Part shown: one piece after another, positions 16,515 to 25,158 of the stretch
How positions within the stretch are numbered: the stretch's first letter is position 1
Layout: the number at the start of each line of letters is the position of its first letter
Source of the DNA: Aureitalea sp. L0-47
GTDB lineage: Bacteria > Bacteroidota > Bacteroidia > Flavobacteriales > Flavobacteriaceae
Reading direction: 5' to 3'
DNA: 64,000 bases
NCBI RefSeq assembly: GCF_026126405.1
Contig: NZ_JAFMTQ010000001.1
Location: forward strand, 124,001 to 188,000
Made by a program: the position numbers and the translations under genes
The notes under the pieces: generated by a model
What the model was told of the DNA's origin: nothing
The model's database searches: none
What the model saw: only the letters and a program-made list of their open reading frames with translations

Positions 16515-17927
16515 CTATTTCTTTAATATCTTCCGGGTTGAGTTGTTATTGATTCTTGCAAAATAGATCCCAGACGCTAGGTCGCTCAGGTCAATATTGA
16601 CTTCCTGAACCTCGTTAAACCTGCCAGTATAGAAAACTTTTCCCAGCACATCGGTAATGATAACTTCTGAGATAGACTCTTGAGTTGCTTTAATATGAAC
16701 TTTATTACTGAATGGATTCGGTGCGATTGTAAATTCACCAATAGACACATCCTGAGTTCCCAGAACACCAGTTTCTTTTACCAGCACAAAACCTTCTTCT
16801 CTATCCGAGATCACAATATATCCGCTGTCAAAATAAGGATAAACACTCCAGGAGCCATTGAAACCGGAATTGTTATTGGTAGAATAGGTATCGAAGTGAC
16901 CTACTTCCATGATGTTTTGATTTGCTATGTCAGATATATCCACGACGCGTAAGCCTGCAGCATTATTTGCAAGGAAGAACTTATCTCCTTTCACATAGCC
17001 ATTGTGGTCTGTTGCGCCAGTTGGCCCGGAATAGGTGAAGTGAATCTGAGGATTGTCCAGGTCCGAAAGATCGAGAACAATCGTCCTGGAATTAAATCCG
17101 AAGTTAATCTCGTCGGTCTCATCTCCCAACAAAAAGTATCGTTGGTCTTCAGTAAACCAACCCTGATGTGTGTAAGAGACATTGGAATAACTAATAGACG
17201 AAATAGCTACGGGATTAGCCTTGTTTGTTACATCAACTATTACTAATTCGTCCTCGTTGCTGCCCACGAAAATCTCCCGACCAGTATAGTCATTATCCGG
17301 GCCAGTGTATGTTACTACATGAGCATCATGTGTATAGCCTTGCCCTGCGTATCCTCCGGCAGCAATTGGGTTAAGCGGATCCTGGATATTTACGAAATAC
17401 GCACCTCCGTTAAATTGACTGGAACCAACTATATAGGCATATCCCGTATCTTCATTGATCGCGATGTTGTGTACGCTTCCAAATGCTGAGAATAGTGCGT
17501 CATTGGTAAAGATTACTGGCGGATTGTTTACGTTTCTCAATCTCGTAAGATCAAATACCTGCATTCCATGACCGGGATCCTCACTTACGATAAACGCATG
17601 ATTATTATAGGTCTTGGCGTCTCTCCAGGTACTGGCACTCCCTTCTGTAGGCAATTTACCGAGATAGACCGGATTTACAGGATCTGAAATATCGATAAAG
17701 GCGGTTGCTTCATTTAAGCAAACGATCGCGTATTCCTTTCCGTCCATAGGGTCTGTCCATCCCCAACTATCATTAGCACGATTTGACCCCATAGTTGAAA
17801 GCGGGATCTGTGAGACAAGGTCGTAGCCATCACAGTCGAAACCTCCGGCCGAGCCATTATTACATGGTGTCTGCGCGGAAGCCGCCACGACCATCAGAAG
17901 TAAAAACAGCTTTACCAGTTCTTTCAT
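16515..17927 (-). CDS. Choice-of-anchor B propeller protein with T9SS sorting tail (copy 3)
   Basis: A 470-residue paralogue with signal peptide (ending ASAQ), Cys pair in TPCNNGSAGGFDCDGYDL, propeller and T9SS tail (FTIAPNPFSNKVHIKA ... STRKILKK). All five invariant histidines are kept (GHGMQV, VHNIAI, THDAHV, THQGWF, DHNGYV), but the variable site DAHFNGFG of other copies reads DALFSAFG. Its tail is the most divergent in the set, with a GVLGTQDVSIGEF linker. It is 49 bp after copy 4 and 108 bp before copy 2, and the gap after it holds a possible terminator. Confidence 0.88.
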   Translation of the reverse strand: MKELVKLFLLLMVVAASAQTPCNNGSAGGFDCDGYDLVSQIPLSTMGSNRANDSWGWTDPMDGKEYAIVCLNEATAFIDISDPVNPVYLGKLPTEGSASTWRDAKTYNNHAFIVSEDPGHGMQVFDLTRLRNVNNPPVIFTNDALFSAFGSVHNIAINEDTGYAYIVGSSQFNGGAYFVNIQDPLNPIAAGGYAGQGYTHDAHVVTYTGPDNDYTGREIFVGSNEDELVIVDVTNKANPVAISSISYSNVSYTHQGWFTEDQRYFLLGDETDEINFGFNSRTIVLDLSDLDNPQIHFTYSGPTGATDHNGYVKGDKFFLANNAAGLRVVDISDIANQNIMEVGHFDTYSTNNNSGFNGSWSVYPYFDSGYIVISDREEGFVLVKETGVLGTQDVSIGEFTIAPNPFSNKVHIKATQESISEVIITDVLGKVFYTGRFNEVQEVNIDLSDLASGIYFARINNNSTRKILKK

Positions 17928-17976
17928 TTCAACAATCTATCTGAATCAGAAAAGGAGAGCTACCTCATCTTCCGAT

Positions 17977-19893
17977 TTATCTTTTCACTATCTTTTTCGT
18001 TACAATATCGTTTACCCTTACGAAGTAAATTCCGCGGGAAATTGACGACAGGTCCAGGGTAGCATCAACCGCATTCAAGGCGGTTAATTGCAAGATTAGT
18101 TTTCCTGAAATGTCAACAACGGAAATTGTTTCGATTGCACTCGTTCCCGAATGGATATTCAGTATCTCTGTTACAGGATTAGGATACAAGCTAAGTCCTT
18201 CCTCAAATTCGAAAGTACTGGTTTGGAGTACTTCTGTCACTGTTAAATTGAACGAGCAACTCTGCGCATTACCATTCCCATCCGTGGCTTCAAAGCTAAT
18301 TGTATGAACCCCTATTGGCAGTTCCGTTCCGGGTGCCGGATCCTGAGAGATCGAAGGGTCGGATTCACAGTTGTCGGATGCGGTAACATCGTTGTTCGCT
18401 ACGTAGTCCGGAAGCGTGTAGAAGTCCTGTCCTGTGTCCGGTAGTGTTTGAGAATTCCCGGGACAGCTCATTTCAGGATCAATATCGTCCACCACGGTAA
18501 CATTAGCTGTGCAGTAATCTTTGTTTCCGAAGTCATCATACACCTCAAGCTCTACCAGGTTGGCTCCAAGGTCACCACAATCGAAAGTGTCGTTGCATAT
18601 TTTCAGGTATACGGTTCCGCTATTGTCCGAAGATCCATTATCCACCTGTGATGCTGTAATCGTTGCATTACCATCGTTATTGAGAGATACCGTAATATTT
18701 TGACAACTAGCTACTGGTGCCACGAGATCCGGATTCTGTGCTTTTACCACAAAGAAACCTCTGTTGATATCACTGATCACGATATTTCCGCTTTCAAAAT
18801 AGGGATAAATACTCCATGCACCGCTAAAGTTCGCATTGTCGTTAGCCGGATAAGTATCGAAAAATCCTTCTTCACTTATGTTTCCGTTGGCAATGTCTGC
18901 CACATCGATAACTCTCATCCCTGCACGGTAATTTGCCATGTAGTATTTTGTTCCTTTCACATAACCATTGTGGTCGATGGCCGGAGTAGGCCCGGTGTAT
19001 TCAAAAAACAGCTGCGGATTGTCCAGATCTTCGAAATCAAAAACTATGGTTCTGGTATTGAAACCTACACTGGTTTCGTCCAGTTCATCTCCCACCAAAA
19101 AATAACGCTGATCTTCAGTGAACCAGCCCTGGTGAGTGTATTCTACATTCGAATAGGATATGCTGGAAATACTAATAGGATTCGCTTTATCTGTAATATC
19201 GGCAATGATCACTTCATTTTCATTGCTTCCAAATAAGATCTCCCTACCTGAATAATCTTTATCCGGCCCGCAATAGGTTACTATCTGGGCGTCATGACTG
19301 TAGTCATCCATCGGATAACCACCCGCTGCTGTGGGATTAGTAGGATTTTGAATATTTACAAAATGGGGTCCGCCATTAAAAGTACTGGTCCCAACAGCGT
19401 AGGCGTAGCCCGTATCTTCATTGATCACAATGTTGTGGGCTCTTCCAAATCCGCTATAATGTGCATCATTGTTGAATGTAACAGGTGGATTTGGAACTGA
19501 ACGAAGACGAGTGAGATCAAAGACCTGCATTCCATGGCCACTCGCCTCACTCACGATAAAGGCATGATTGTCGTATGTTTTTACATCTCTCCAACTACTG
19601 TTGCTAGTATGAGTTGGAAGTTTCCCCAGATAAATGGGGCTGGTAGGATTGGATATGTCTATAAATGCTGTCCCGTTACTTAGAGCCATTAAAGCGTACT
19701 CTTTTCCGGTGGCGGGATCCGTCCATCCCCAGGAGTCATTTCCACTTCCGGCATTTAATGTATTCAGGTCAAGATGGGCTAGTAGATTATAACCGTTGCA
19801 TGGGTATGGTCCAGCCATTCCACCATTACACGGTGTTTGTGCCATGACCGAAATACTGCACATAAGTAGGATTGGGAGTAATAGGTTTTTCAT
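17977..19893 (-). CDS. Choice-of-anchor B propeller with added HYR-like domain and T9SS tail (copy 4)
   Basis: A 638-residue protein. Residues to about 390 are the choice-of-anchor B unit (signal peptide ending VMAQ, Cys pair in TPCNGGMAGPYPCNGYNL, SWGWTDP, all five invariant histidines). Unlike the other copies, about 165 residues follow with two Cys-rich Ig-like units: one with ASCQNITVSLNNDGN and one of HYR type with MSCPGNSQTLPDTG and DNCESDPSISQDPAPG. The T9SS tail begins near LSLYPNPVTEILNIHS and ends KKIVKR. The HYR unit is close to the last HYR unit of the 1188-residue protein at 56921. The extra domains probably extend the propeller away from the cell surface or mediate adhesion. Confidence 0.88.
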   Translation of the reverse strand: MKNLLLPILLMCSISVMAQTPCNGGMAGPYPCNGYNLLAHLDLNTLNAGSGNDSWGWTDPATGKEYALMALSNGTAFIDISNPTSPIYLGKLPTHTSNSSWRDVKTYDNHAFIVSEASGHGMQVFDLTRLRSVPNPPVTFNNDAHYSGFGRAHNIVINEDTGYAYAVGTSTFNGGPHFVNIQNPTNPTAAGGYPMDDYSHDAQIVTYCGPDKDYSGREILFGSNENEVIIADITDKANPISISSISYSNVEYTHQGWFTEDQRYFLVGDELDETSVGFNTRTIVFDFEDLDNPQLFFEYTGPTPAIDHNGYVKGTKYYMANYRAGMRVIDVADIANGNISEEGFFDTYPANDNANFSGAWSIYPYFESGNIVISDINRGFFVVKAQNPDLVAPVASCQNITVSLNNDGNATITASQVDNGSSDNSGTVYLKICNDTFDCGDLGANLVELEVYDDFGNKDYCTANVTVVDDIDPEMSCPGNSQTLPDTGQDFYTLPDYVANNDVTASDNCESDPSISQDPAPGTELPIGVHTISFEATDGNGNAQSCSFNLTVTEVLQTSTFEFEEGLSLYPNPVTEILNIHSGTSAIETISVVDISGKLILQLTALNAVDATLDLSSISRGIYFVRVNDIVTKKIVKR

Positions 19894-20079
19894 CTTTAGT
19901 TTTAGGTTATTACGTTAGGTAGTCATCGATCTGACTCTAGGTTTGTTGATTTCGCATCGAAATTCTTCAATCTCTGAATATTTTTCAACGATTTTCTGAA
20001 ATGCCTTCAAAAATAGAAAATAATGTAAGACAGCCAACCTTTTTAACTGTTAAATGTCCCTATTTACAGGGGTTTGCGA

Positions 20080-21327
20080 TTAGTTTCCTCGCCTTACCAC
20101 GAAGAATCCAAGGTTGATATCACTTATGATAATATTCCCACTAGGGAAGTAAGGGTAAACGCTCCAGGCGCCTCTGAATGCCGATGCATCATTGGCCGGA
20201 TGCGTATCAAAGAATCCGGATTCGAACAAGTTGCCACTTCCGATGCCTGAGAGATCGATCTCACTCATACCGTGAGTATAATTCGCCAGGTAGTATTTGT
20301 TGCCTTTTACATAACCGTTATGATCAATTGCTGATGTAGCACCGTAGTATTCAGTAGCCAATTCAGGATTATCGAGATCGATAAAATCAAATACGAGCGT
20401 TCTAGAGTTGAATCCGAAGTTTAGTTCATCAAGTTCATCTCCCACAATAAAATACCGCTGATCCTCTGTGAACCACCCCTGATGCGTATATCCCGTTTGG
20501 TCATAACTGATCGACGCAATCTGCTGGGGTGAGAATTTATCACTAATGTCAATAATCACTACCTCGTTCTCATTACTTCCAATAAGGATCTCTGCTCCTG
20601 TATGATCTGAATCAGGCCCGTTATAGATCACAACCTGGGCATCGTGGCTGTATGAATCCATTTCATAACCACCAGCATATAACGGATTCAAAGGATCATT
20701 AATATCTATGAAATGAGGCCCGCCATTAAAAGTTGTCGTCCCTACAGCATAGGCAAAACCACTGTCTTCGTTTATAACAATGTTGTGAGCATTTCCGAAT
20801 TCGTCATAAGTTGCGTCTGCATTAAAGTTCTCCGGAGGACTATTCACATTTCTTAACTTAGTTAGATCGAAGATCTGCATACCGTGACCCGCGGCTTCAC
20901 TAACTATGAAAGCGTAATTATTGAAAACCTTTACATCCCTCCATGCTGAGCTGCCACTGGCAGAAGATAGTGTTCCGAGAAAAACAGGCTCAGCTGGGTT
21001 TGAAAGATCAATAAAGGCCGTTCCGTTGTCGAGTCCCATGATAGCATATTCAATGCCCGAAACTGGGTCGGTCCACCCCCAGCAATCGTTTCCTCTGGAC
21101 GCGCCCATAGTGTCAAGTTCGATTCGACTCACCAGGTTGAATCCGTTACATGGAAAGCCACCGGCAAGACCGTTAACACAGGGAGCAGAGGTTGCCAGCT
21201 CTATTGGTGGTGGGTTGTTATTATTCTGTGGGACGGGCTGCACATTCTGAGGGATGTTACTAGCATCGTCGTTTGAACAACTCAGAGAGAGAATTAAGGT
21301 GATAAGCAGAAGAGACATCTTTTTCAT
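20080..21327 (-). CDS. Choice-of-anchor B propeller lipoprotein without T9SS tail (copy 5)
   Basis: A 415-residue paralogue that ends right after the propeller (GFFVVRRGN). In place of a T9SS tail it has an N-terminal lipobox (LSLSCSND, Cys about 17) and a Pro/Asn-rich linker (residues 18-45). The Cys pair (APCVNGLAGGFPCNGFNL), the block CWGWTDP (Cys where the others have Ser) and the five invariant histidines are kept. So the same propeller is anchored here by lipid rather than by the type IX system, which is what the family name refers to. It is first in the same-strand block, 186 bp before copy 4; I see no clear promoter upstream. Confidence 0.88.
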   Translation of the reverse strand: MKKMSLLLITLILSLSCSNDDASNIPQNVQPVPQNNNNPPPIELATSAPCVNGLAGGFPCNGFNLVSRIELDTMGASRGNDCWGWTDPVSGIEYAIMGLDNGTAFIDLSNPAEPVFLGTLSSASGSSAWRDVKVFNNYAFIVSEAAGHGMQIFDLTKLRNVNSPPENFNADATYDEFGNAHNIVINEDSGFAYAVGTTTFNGGPHFIDINDPLNPLYAGGYEMDSYSHDAQVVIYNGPDSDHTGAEILIGSNENEVVIIDISDKFSPQQIASISYDQTGYTHQGWFTEDQRYFIVGDELDELNFGFNSRTLVFDFIDLDNPELATEYYGATSAIDHNGYVKGNKYYLANYTHGMSEIDLSGIGSGNLFESGFFDTHPANDASAFRGAWSVYPYFPSGNIIISDINLGFFVVRRGN

Positions 21328-21465
21328 AGATCATAAATGTATTCAACCTAAGGAGGAACACCAAATAGTTGAGGTCGGCTTTTATAAATGAAGGGTCTTG
21401 ACCCCAAATACCCAATATTGAAGAATGATTTTCAATACAGGAATGTGTGCTACGGAAGGAAACCT

Positions 21466-21473
21466 TATTTTTG
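21466..21473 (+). promoter_or_regulatory. -7 box for thiL
   Basis: TATTTTTG matches the TAnnTTTG consensus fully, 19 bp before the ATG of thiL. No clear TTTG at the -33 spacing. Confidence 0.4.
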
Positions 21474-21492
21474 CTAAATAATTCTTACAACT

Positions 21493-22545
21493 ATGTTTGA
21501 AAATAAGGATGAATCGAGAACAGCAGTATCCGAGCTAGGGGAGTTCGGATTGATAGAGCACCTTACCAAACACTTCGAATTAAAGCAGGAAAGCTCAGTA
21601 AAAGGAGTAGGTGATGATGCTGCCGTTATTTCTTCAGAAGAAGATAAATTAGTGGTGGTTACAACAGATATGCTTGTGGAAGGTGTTCATTTCGATTTAG
21701 GCTATATGCCTTTGAAGCATCTTGGGTACAAAGCCGTGATGGTAAATCTATCCGATGTCTATGCGATGAATGCTGAGGCAACTCAAATAACAATTTCACT
21801 TGCTTTGTCGAACCGATTTCCCGTCGAGGCAGTTGAAGAACTTTACAGTGGAATCAATACGGCGGCTAAACTTTATAATGTTGATGTGGTGGGCGGAGAT
21901 ACAACTTCCTCAACTTCGGGTTTGATCATCAGTATCACCGCTATTGGTAAAGCGAACAAGGAGCAAATCACTTACCGCAGTGGAGCAGGGGAAAATGATC
22001 TGTTAGTTGTGACCGGGGACCTGGGTGCAGCCTATCTGGGACTCCAGGTACTTGAGAGAGAAAAGAAAGTTTTCGAAGTGAACCCAAACGCCCAGCCGGA
22101 CTTGGAGCCATATACCTATCTCGTTGAGAGACAATTAAAACCAGAGGCCCGAAAAGATATTCCTAAGTTACTAGCCGAGCTGGATGTTCTTCCCACGGCA
22201 ATGATCGATATAAGCGATGGCTTGTCATCGGAGATTTTGCATTTGTGTAAACAATCTGAGGTTGGTTGTAACTTATATGAAGACAAAATTCCTTTGGACC
22301 CCCAGGTAATAAACACTTGTGAGGAGTTCGAACTCGATAGTACTACGATAGCTTTAAGCGGGGGAGAGGATTACGAACTGCTTATGACCATTCGCCAGGA
22401 GGATTTTCCAAAGATCAAAGGTAATCCTAATCTTACGGTAATTGGACATATGACCCCAGCTTCGAACGGCGCCAATCTGATCACCAGGGCTGAAGAAAAA
22501 ATTCAATTGATTGCCCGTGGATGGAATGCATTAAAGGATGACTAG
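21493..22545 (+). CDS. thiL: Thiamine-monophosphate kinase ThiL
   Basis: A 350-residue enzyme of the PurM/AIR-synthase fold. ThiL phosphorylates thiamine monophosphate with ATP to give thiamine diphosphate, the last step of cofactor synthesis. Visible motifs are GVGDDAAVI and TTDMLVEGVHFDL near the N-terminus (metal and nucleotide binding), VVGGDTTSS in the middle, and IDISDGLSSEILH and ALSGGEDYELL in the C-terminal half. Normal length. It stands alone; the gene downstream is convergent, with the stop codons 3 bp apart. Confidence 0.95.
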   Translation: MFENKDESRTAVSELGEFGLIEHLTKHFELKQESSVKGVGDDAAVISSEEDKLVVVTTDMLVEGVHFDLGYMPLKHLGYKAVMVNLSDVYAMNAEATQITISLALSNRFPVEAVEELYSGINTAAKLYNVDVVGGDTTSSTSGLIISITAIGKANKEQITYRSGAGENDLLVVTGDLGAAYLGLQVLEREKKVFEVNPNAQPDLEPYTYLVERQLKPEARKDIPKLLAELDVLPTAMIDISDGLSSEILHLCKQSEVGCNLYEDKIPLDPQVINTCEEFELDSTTIALSGGEDYELLMTIRQEDFPKIKGNPNLTVIGHMTPASNGANLITRAEEKIQLIARGWNALKDD

Positions 22546-22547
22546 TT

Positions 22548-22751
22548 CTAAGAAATCATTCTTTTACTGAAATAATCGTGAAAGACCTTGTGATTCTCTT
22601 CCCAAAAACGAGTGAGCTTTACAATACGTCCATAACCATCTTCTGTAAACTTCTGCCGACAGCGAGAGTATTGGTATTCTTTTATTGCTATCGGTTGAAT
22701 TGAAACAGGGTTAAGTTTATGGCCGATGAACTTGCATCCCAAATGCTTCAT
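22548..22751 (-). CDS. Small C..GH..C protein, degenerate partner of the upstream gene
   Basis: A 67-residue protein. It aligns with the protein encoded just upstream: LGCKFIGHKL and IKEYQYSRCRQKF against LLCAAFGHDY and INEYKCSHCGREV, then G....V..LT. In this copy the first cysteine of the CxxC knuckle is a tyrosine (YSRC), so a normal zinc knuckle looks incomplete. The fold resembles small phage-type zinc-ribbon proteins (the DUF1660 kind), but I cannot confirm that. The ATG overlaps the stop of the upstream gene by 4 bp, which indicates translational coupling. Function unknown. Confidence 0.6.
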   Translation of the reverse strand: MKHLGCKFIGHKLNPVSIQPIAIKEYQYSRCRQKFTEDGYGRIVKLTRFWEENHKVFHDYFSKRMIS

Positions 22752-22993
22752 AATGTGGAGACTCTTCGATTCTTCTTTTGAAAGAATGTTGCCAAATTCG
22801 AGTTAGTGTTCTTTAATTTTTGAGTTAACACTTCCAAATGACCAGAGTCATTTTCAGCCACTTCACGGCCACAATGGGAACATTTGTACTCGTTTATATG
22901 GTTGGTGACTTTTCTGGTTACAATGTAGTCATGACCGAAAGCTGCACACAGGAGGCCGAACATAGATCGCTTGGAATTTGGGGAGGAATTCAT
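22748..22993 (-). CDS. Small CxxC zinc-ribbon-like protein
   Basis: An 81-residue protein with LLCAAFGHDY near residues 14-23 and the knuckle CSHCGRE near 38-44, giving a C-x5-H ... C-x2-C set of possible zinc ligands. The C-terminus is basic and polar (FFQKKNRRVSTL). It overlaps the downstream related gene by 4 bp. Similar tiny proteins occur in prophages and plasmids, but nothing else here looks mobile. Function unknown. Confidence 0.6.
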   Translation of the reverse strand: MNSSPNSKRSMFGLLCAAFGHDYIVTRKVTNHINEYKCSHCGREVAENDSGHLEVLTQKLKNTNSNLATFFQKKNRRVSTL

Positions 22994-23059
22994 AGACGTT
23001 GGTTTATTTTACAAGTCTAATATATATTTTTTATCTAAAAAATCGATAAAAAGTAATAA

Positions 23060-23830
23060 TTATTCGATGAAATGCACAATATTAGGAATTTCTTTAACAT
23101 TTTCCACCAATGTCATGTGTCCGGAATCTACTTCAAATAATTTTGACCCCGTCATTTTTGCGACTTTCCTGGAGTCATTAATAGGCACAACACTATCCTT
23201 TGTCCCAGCTATAATGACCTTACTGCCGCTGAATCTTTTTAGAACGCTACTGCGGCCTTTACGGTCGCGCATTCCACGGATTGCAGCCAGTATACCATCT
23301 ACAGGCATATGGTTCGCATCTCTGATGAGTTGTTCGATCTCCGTTGAAAATTCATTACGAGTATCTTCAGCGAATAAATTAGTTATGGCAACAGGGATGA
23401 ATAAATTTTTATTCTTCGGAATTAACTCGAGCGCGCGACCCCTGTTTTGTCTGCGCTCTTCAGAATCGGCATAAGGTGTTGAATTCAGAAGAATTATTTG
23501 CCTAACCATCTCTTGATAGCTCTCTAAAAAGGCCAACGCAACATATCCTCCCATTGAATGACCTATTAGGCTAACACTTTCTATTTGAAGATGCGCCATA
23601 AGTGCCCGAACAACAGAAGCCATGTCTTCCATGCTGTGTGTTTCTGAAAATACCTCGCTGTTTCCATGTCCGGGAAGATCGATTATCAGGGTGGTGAAAT
23701 CTGTATTGAGCTGTTCTTCCAAGATTGCCCACATCTCCATATTTTCTAGGAATCCGTGTAATAAGACTACTGCCGGACCCGAGCCTTGGATGCGGTAACT
23801 AATTGTTTTATCGTTGTAAGGAAATATCAT
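23060..23830 (-). CDS. Alpha/beta hydrolase
   Basis: A 256-residue alpha/beta-fold hydrolase without signal peptide. The oxyanion-hole motif is LLHGFLEN (24-31), the nucleophile is S92 in LIGHSMGGY, the acid is the Asp of IIAGTKDSVVP and the base is the His of VDSGHMTLVE. All three catalytic residues are present. The sequence is closest to small carboxylesterase/MenH-like enzymes; substrate not predictable. It is divergent from brnQ, with 29 bp between the two start codons. A near-consensus -7 box (GATATTTG) lies at 23847-23854 on the minus strand. Confidence 0.85.
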   Translation of the reverse strand: MIFPYNDKTISYRIQGSGPAVVLLHGFLENMEMWAILEEQLNTDFTTLIIDLPGHGNSEVFSETHSMEDMASVVRALMAHLQIESVSLIGHSMGGYVALAFLESYQEMVRQIILLNSTPYADSEERRQNRGRALELIPKNKNLFIPVAITNLFAEDTRNEFSTEIEQLIRDANHMPVDGILAAIRGMRDRKGRSSVLKRFSGSKVIIAGTKDSVVPINDSRKVAKMTGSKLFEVDSGHMTLVENVKEIPNIVHFIE

Positions 23831-23859
23831 TTTTCTATCTTCATGGCAAATATCAGTTA

Positions 23860-25158
23860 ATGTCGCAACGCAAACAAATTGTCATAACCGCCTTTGCGCT
23901 TTTTTCGCTCTTCTTCGGTGCCGGGAATTTGGTGTTACCTCCATTTTTAGGCTATAACGCAGGTTCAGCCTGGTTCTGGGTTGCTACAGGGTTTGCGATT
24001 TCAGCTGTGATAATTCCTATCATGGCAATTTACGGCCATTCTAAGCTACAGGGAAGTATGCTGGATTTTGGTAAAAAGGTATCACCCTGGTTTGCCCTGA
24101 TATACTCTGTTGTTGTTTACGCCATTTCCATTTCACTGCCGTCTCCAAGGACGGCTTCTGTTGCTTATGAAATGGCTGTAGAGCCGTATTTTGATATGTC
24201 GGCCCTAAGCCTCAGTATCGTTTATTTCATACTTGTTTTGATCTTCGTTCTCAATAGGAATCGCATACTGAGTATTATTGGAAAGTACTTAACACCACTA
24301 ATTATTATCATTCTTTTATTAGTGATCCTTTTTGGTTTGTTTACAGAAATTGCACCTCTCAGGGATTCTGTGTTTCCGAATTCATTTACCGAAGGTTTCC
24401 TCGAAGGCTACCAAACTTTCGATGCCATAGGAGGCGTCGTGGTAGGAGGGGTCATTGTGATTTCCATTGGACTTCAGGGCAACTACAACTATGCTGAAAA
24501 GCGAAGGATCATTGCTAGGTCCGGTTTACTCGCAGGAATCGGTTTGTTTGTTATTTATGCGGGTCTAATCGCTTTAGGCGCATGGCAAAGCGGAACGGAA
24601 GAGGTTAGTAACAGGACGGAACTTCTGAATCTTCTCAGCACAAAAACCCTTGGAAATACCGGAACAGCCTTTCTTGCAGTCCTTGTGGCACTTGCCTGTT
24701 TTACCACTGCTGTAGGAGTAGTTGCAGGAACAGCCGATTTTGTTAAAGGGCTGTTCAAGGAATCTAAACTTGCTTATGTGGTAACTGCCGTGGTCGGCTG
24801 TTTGGTAGGTGTGCTGGTGGGACAGAATACAGTAGGTTATATTATAGACATAGCTATCCCAGCGCTGATGTTCATCTACCCAATTACCATTGTTTTGATC
24901 GCTTTAAGCGTCTTGCCAAATTCATTAACGACGAGATTGGTGTACAGAACAACCGTTATTACTACTATTGTTTTTAGCACACCTGATTTTCTCACCACTC
25001 TTAATTCAGAATTGATCTCTTCGGAATGGGTGCAATCTATTGGAAAATTTATTCCATTCTCCGAAGTTCATATGGGGTGGATACTTCCGTCTGTGATTGC
25101 TTTCGGCCTGGCTAACCTTTTTGGTTCTTTGTTCAAAACAACATCGGAAATGTCATAG
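23860..25158 (+). CDS. brnQ: Branched-chain amino acid carrier BrnQ (LIVCS family)
   Basis: A 432-residue membrane protein with about 12 predicted transmembrane helices, typical of the LIVCS family, which imports leucine, isoleucine and valine with Na+ or H+. The N-terminal signature FALFSLFFGAGNLVLPP is complete. I place the start at MSQRKQIVITAFALF (23860), since the longer open frame would add 19 polar residues that overlap the divergent hydrolase gene. Downstream is a 270-bp AT-rich gap. Confidence 0.93.
   Translation: MSQRKQIVITAFALFSLFFGAGNLVLPPFLGYNAGSAWFWVATGFAISAVIIPIMAIYGHSKLQGSMLDFGKKVSPWFALIYSVVVYAISISLPSPRTASVAYEMAVEPYFDMSALSLSIVYFILVLIFVLNRNRILSIIGKYLTPLIIIILLLVILFGLFTEIAPLRDSVFPNSFTEGFLEGYQTFDAIGGVVVGGVIVISIGLQGNYNYAEKRRIIARSGLLAGIGLFVIYAGLIALGAWQSGTEEVSNRTELLNLLSTKTLGNTGTAFLAVLVALACFTTAVGVVAGTADFVKGLFKESKLAYVVTAVVGCLVGVLVGQNTVGYIIDIAIPALMFIYPITIVLIALSVLPNSLTTRLVYRTTVITTIVFSTPDFLTTLNSELISSEWVQSIGKFIPFSEVHMGWILPSVIAFGLANLFGSLFKTTSEMS

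Noticed and set aside
18700-19236. Open frame of 178 codons on the plus strand
   Set aside because: It is antisense to choice-of-anchor B copy 4, which has clear domain matches. The same antisense pattern shows up over the other copies because their codon use is alike.
20042-20054. Palindrome TTTAACTGTTAAA after copy 5 as a terminator
   Set aside because: The stem is short and AT-only and lacks a T tract on the minus strand; chance is likely in this composition.
13565-21327. Repeats of the five paralogues taken as a mobile or phage-like array
   Set aside because: They are full-length, diverged coding genes with intact anchors, and no transposase, integrase or terminal repeats are found.
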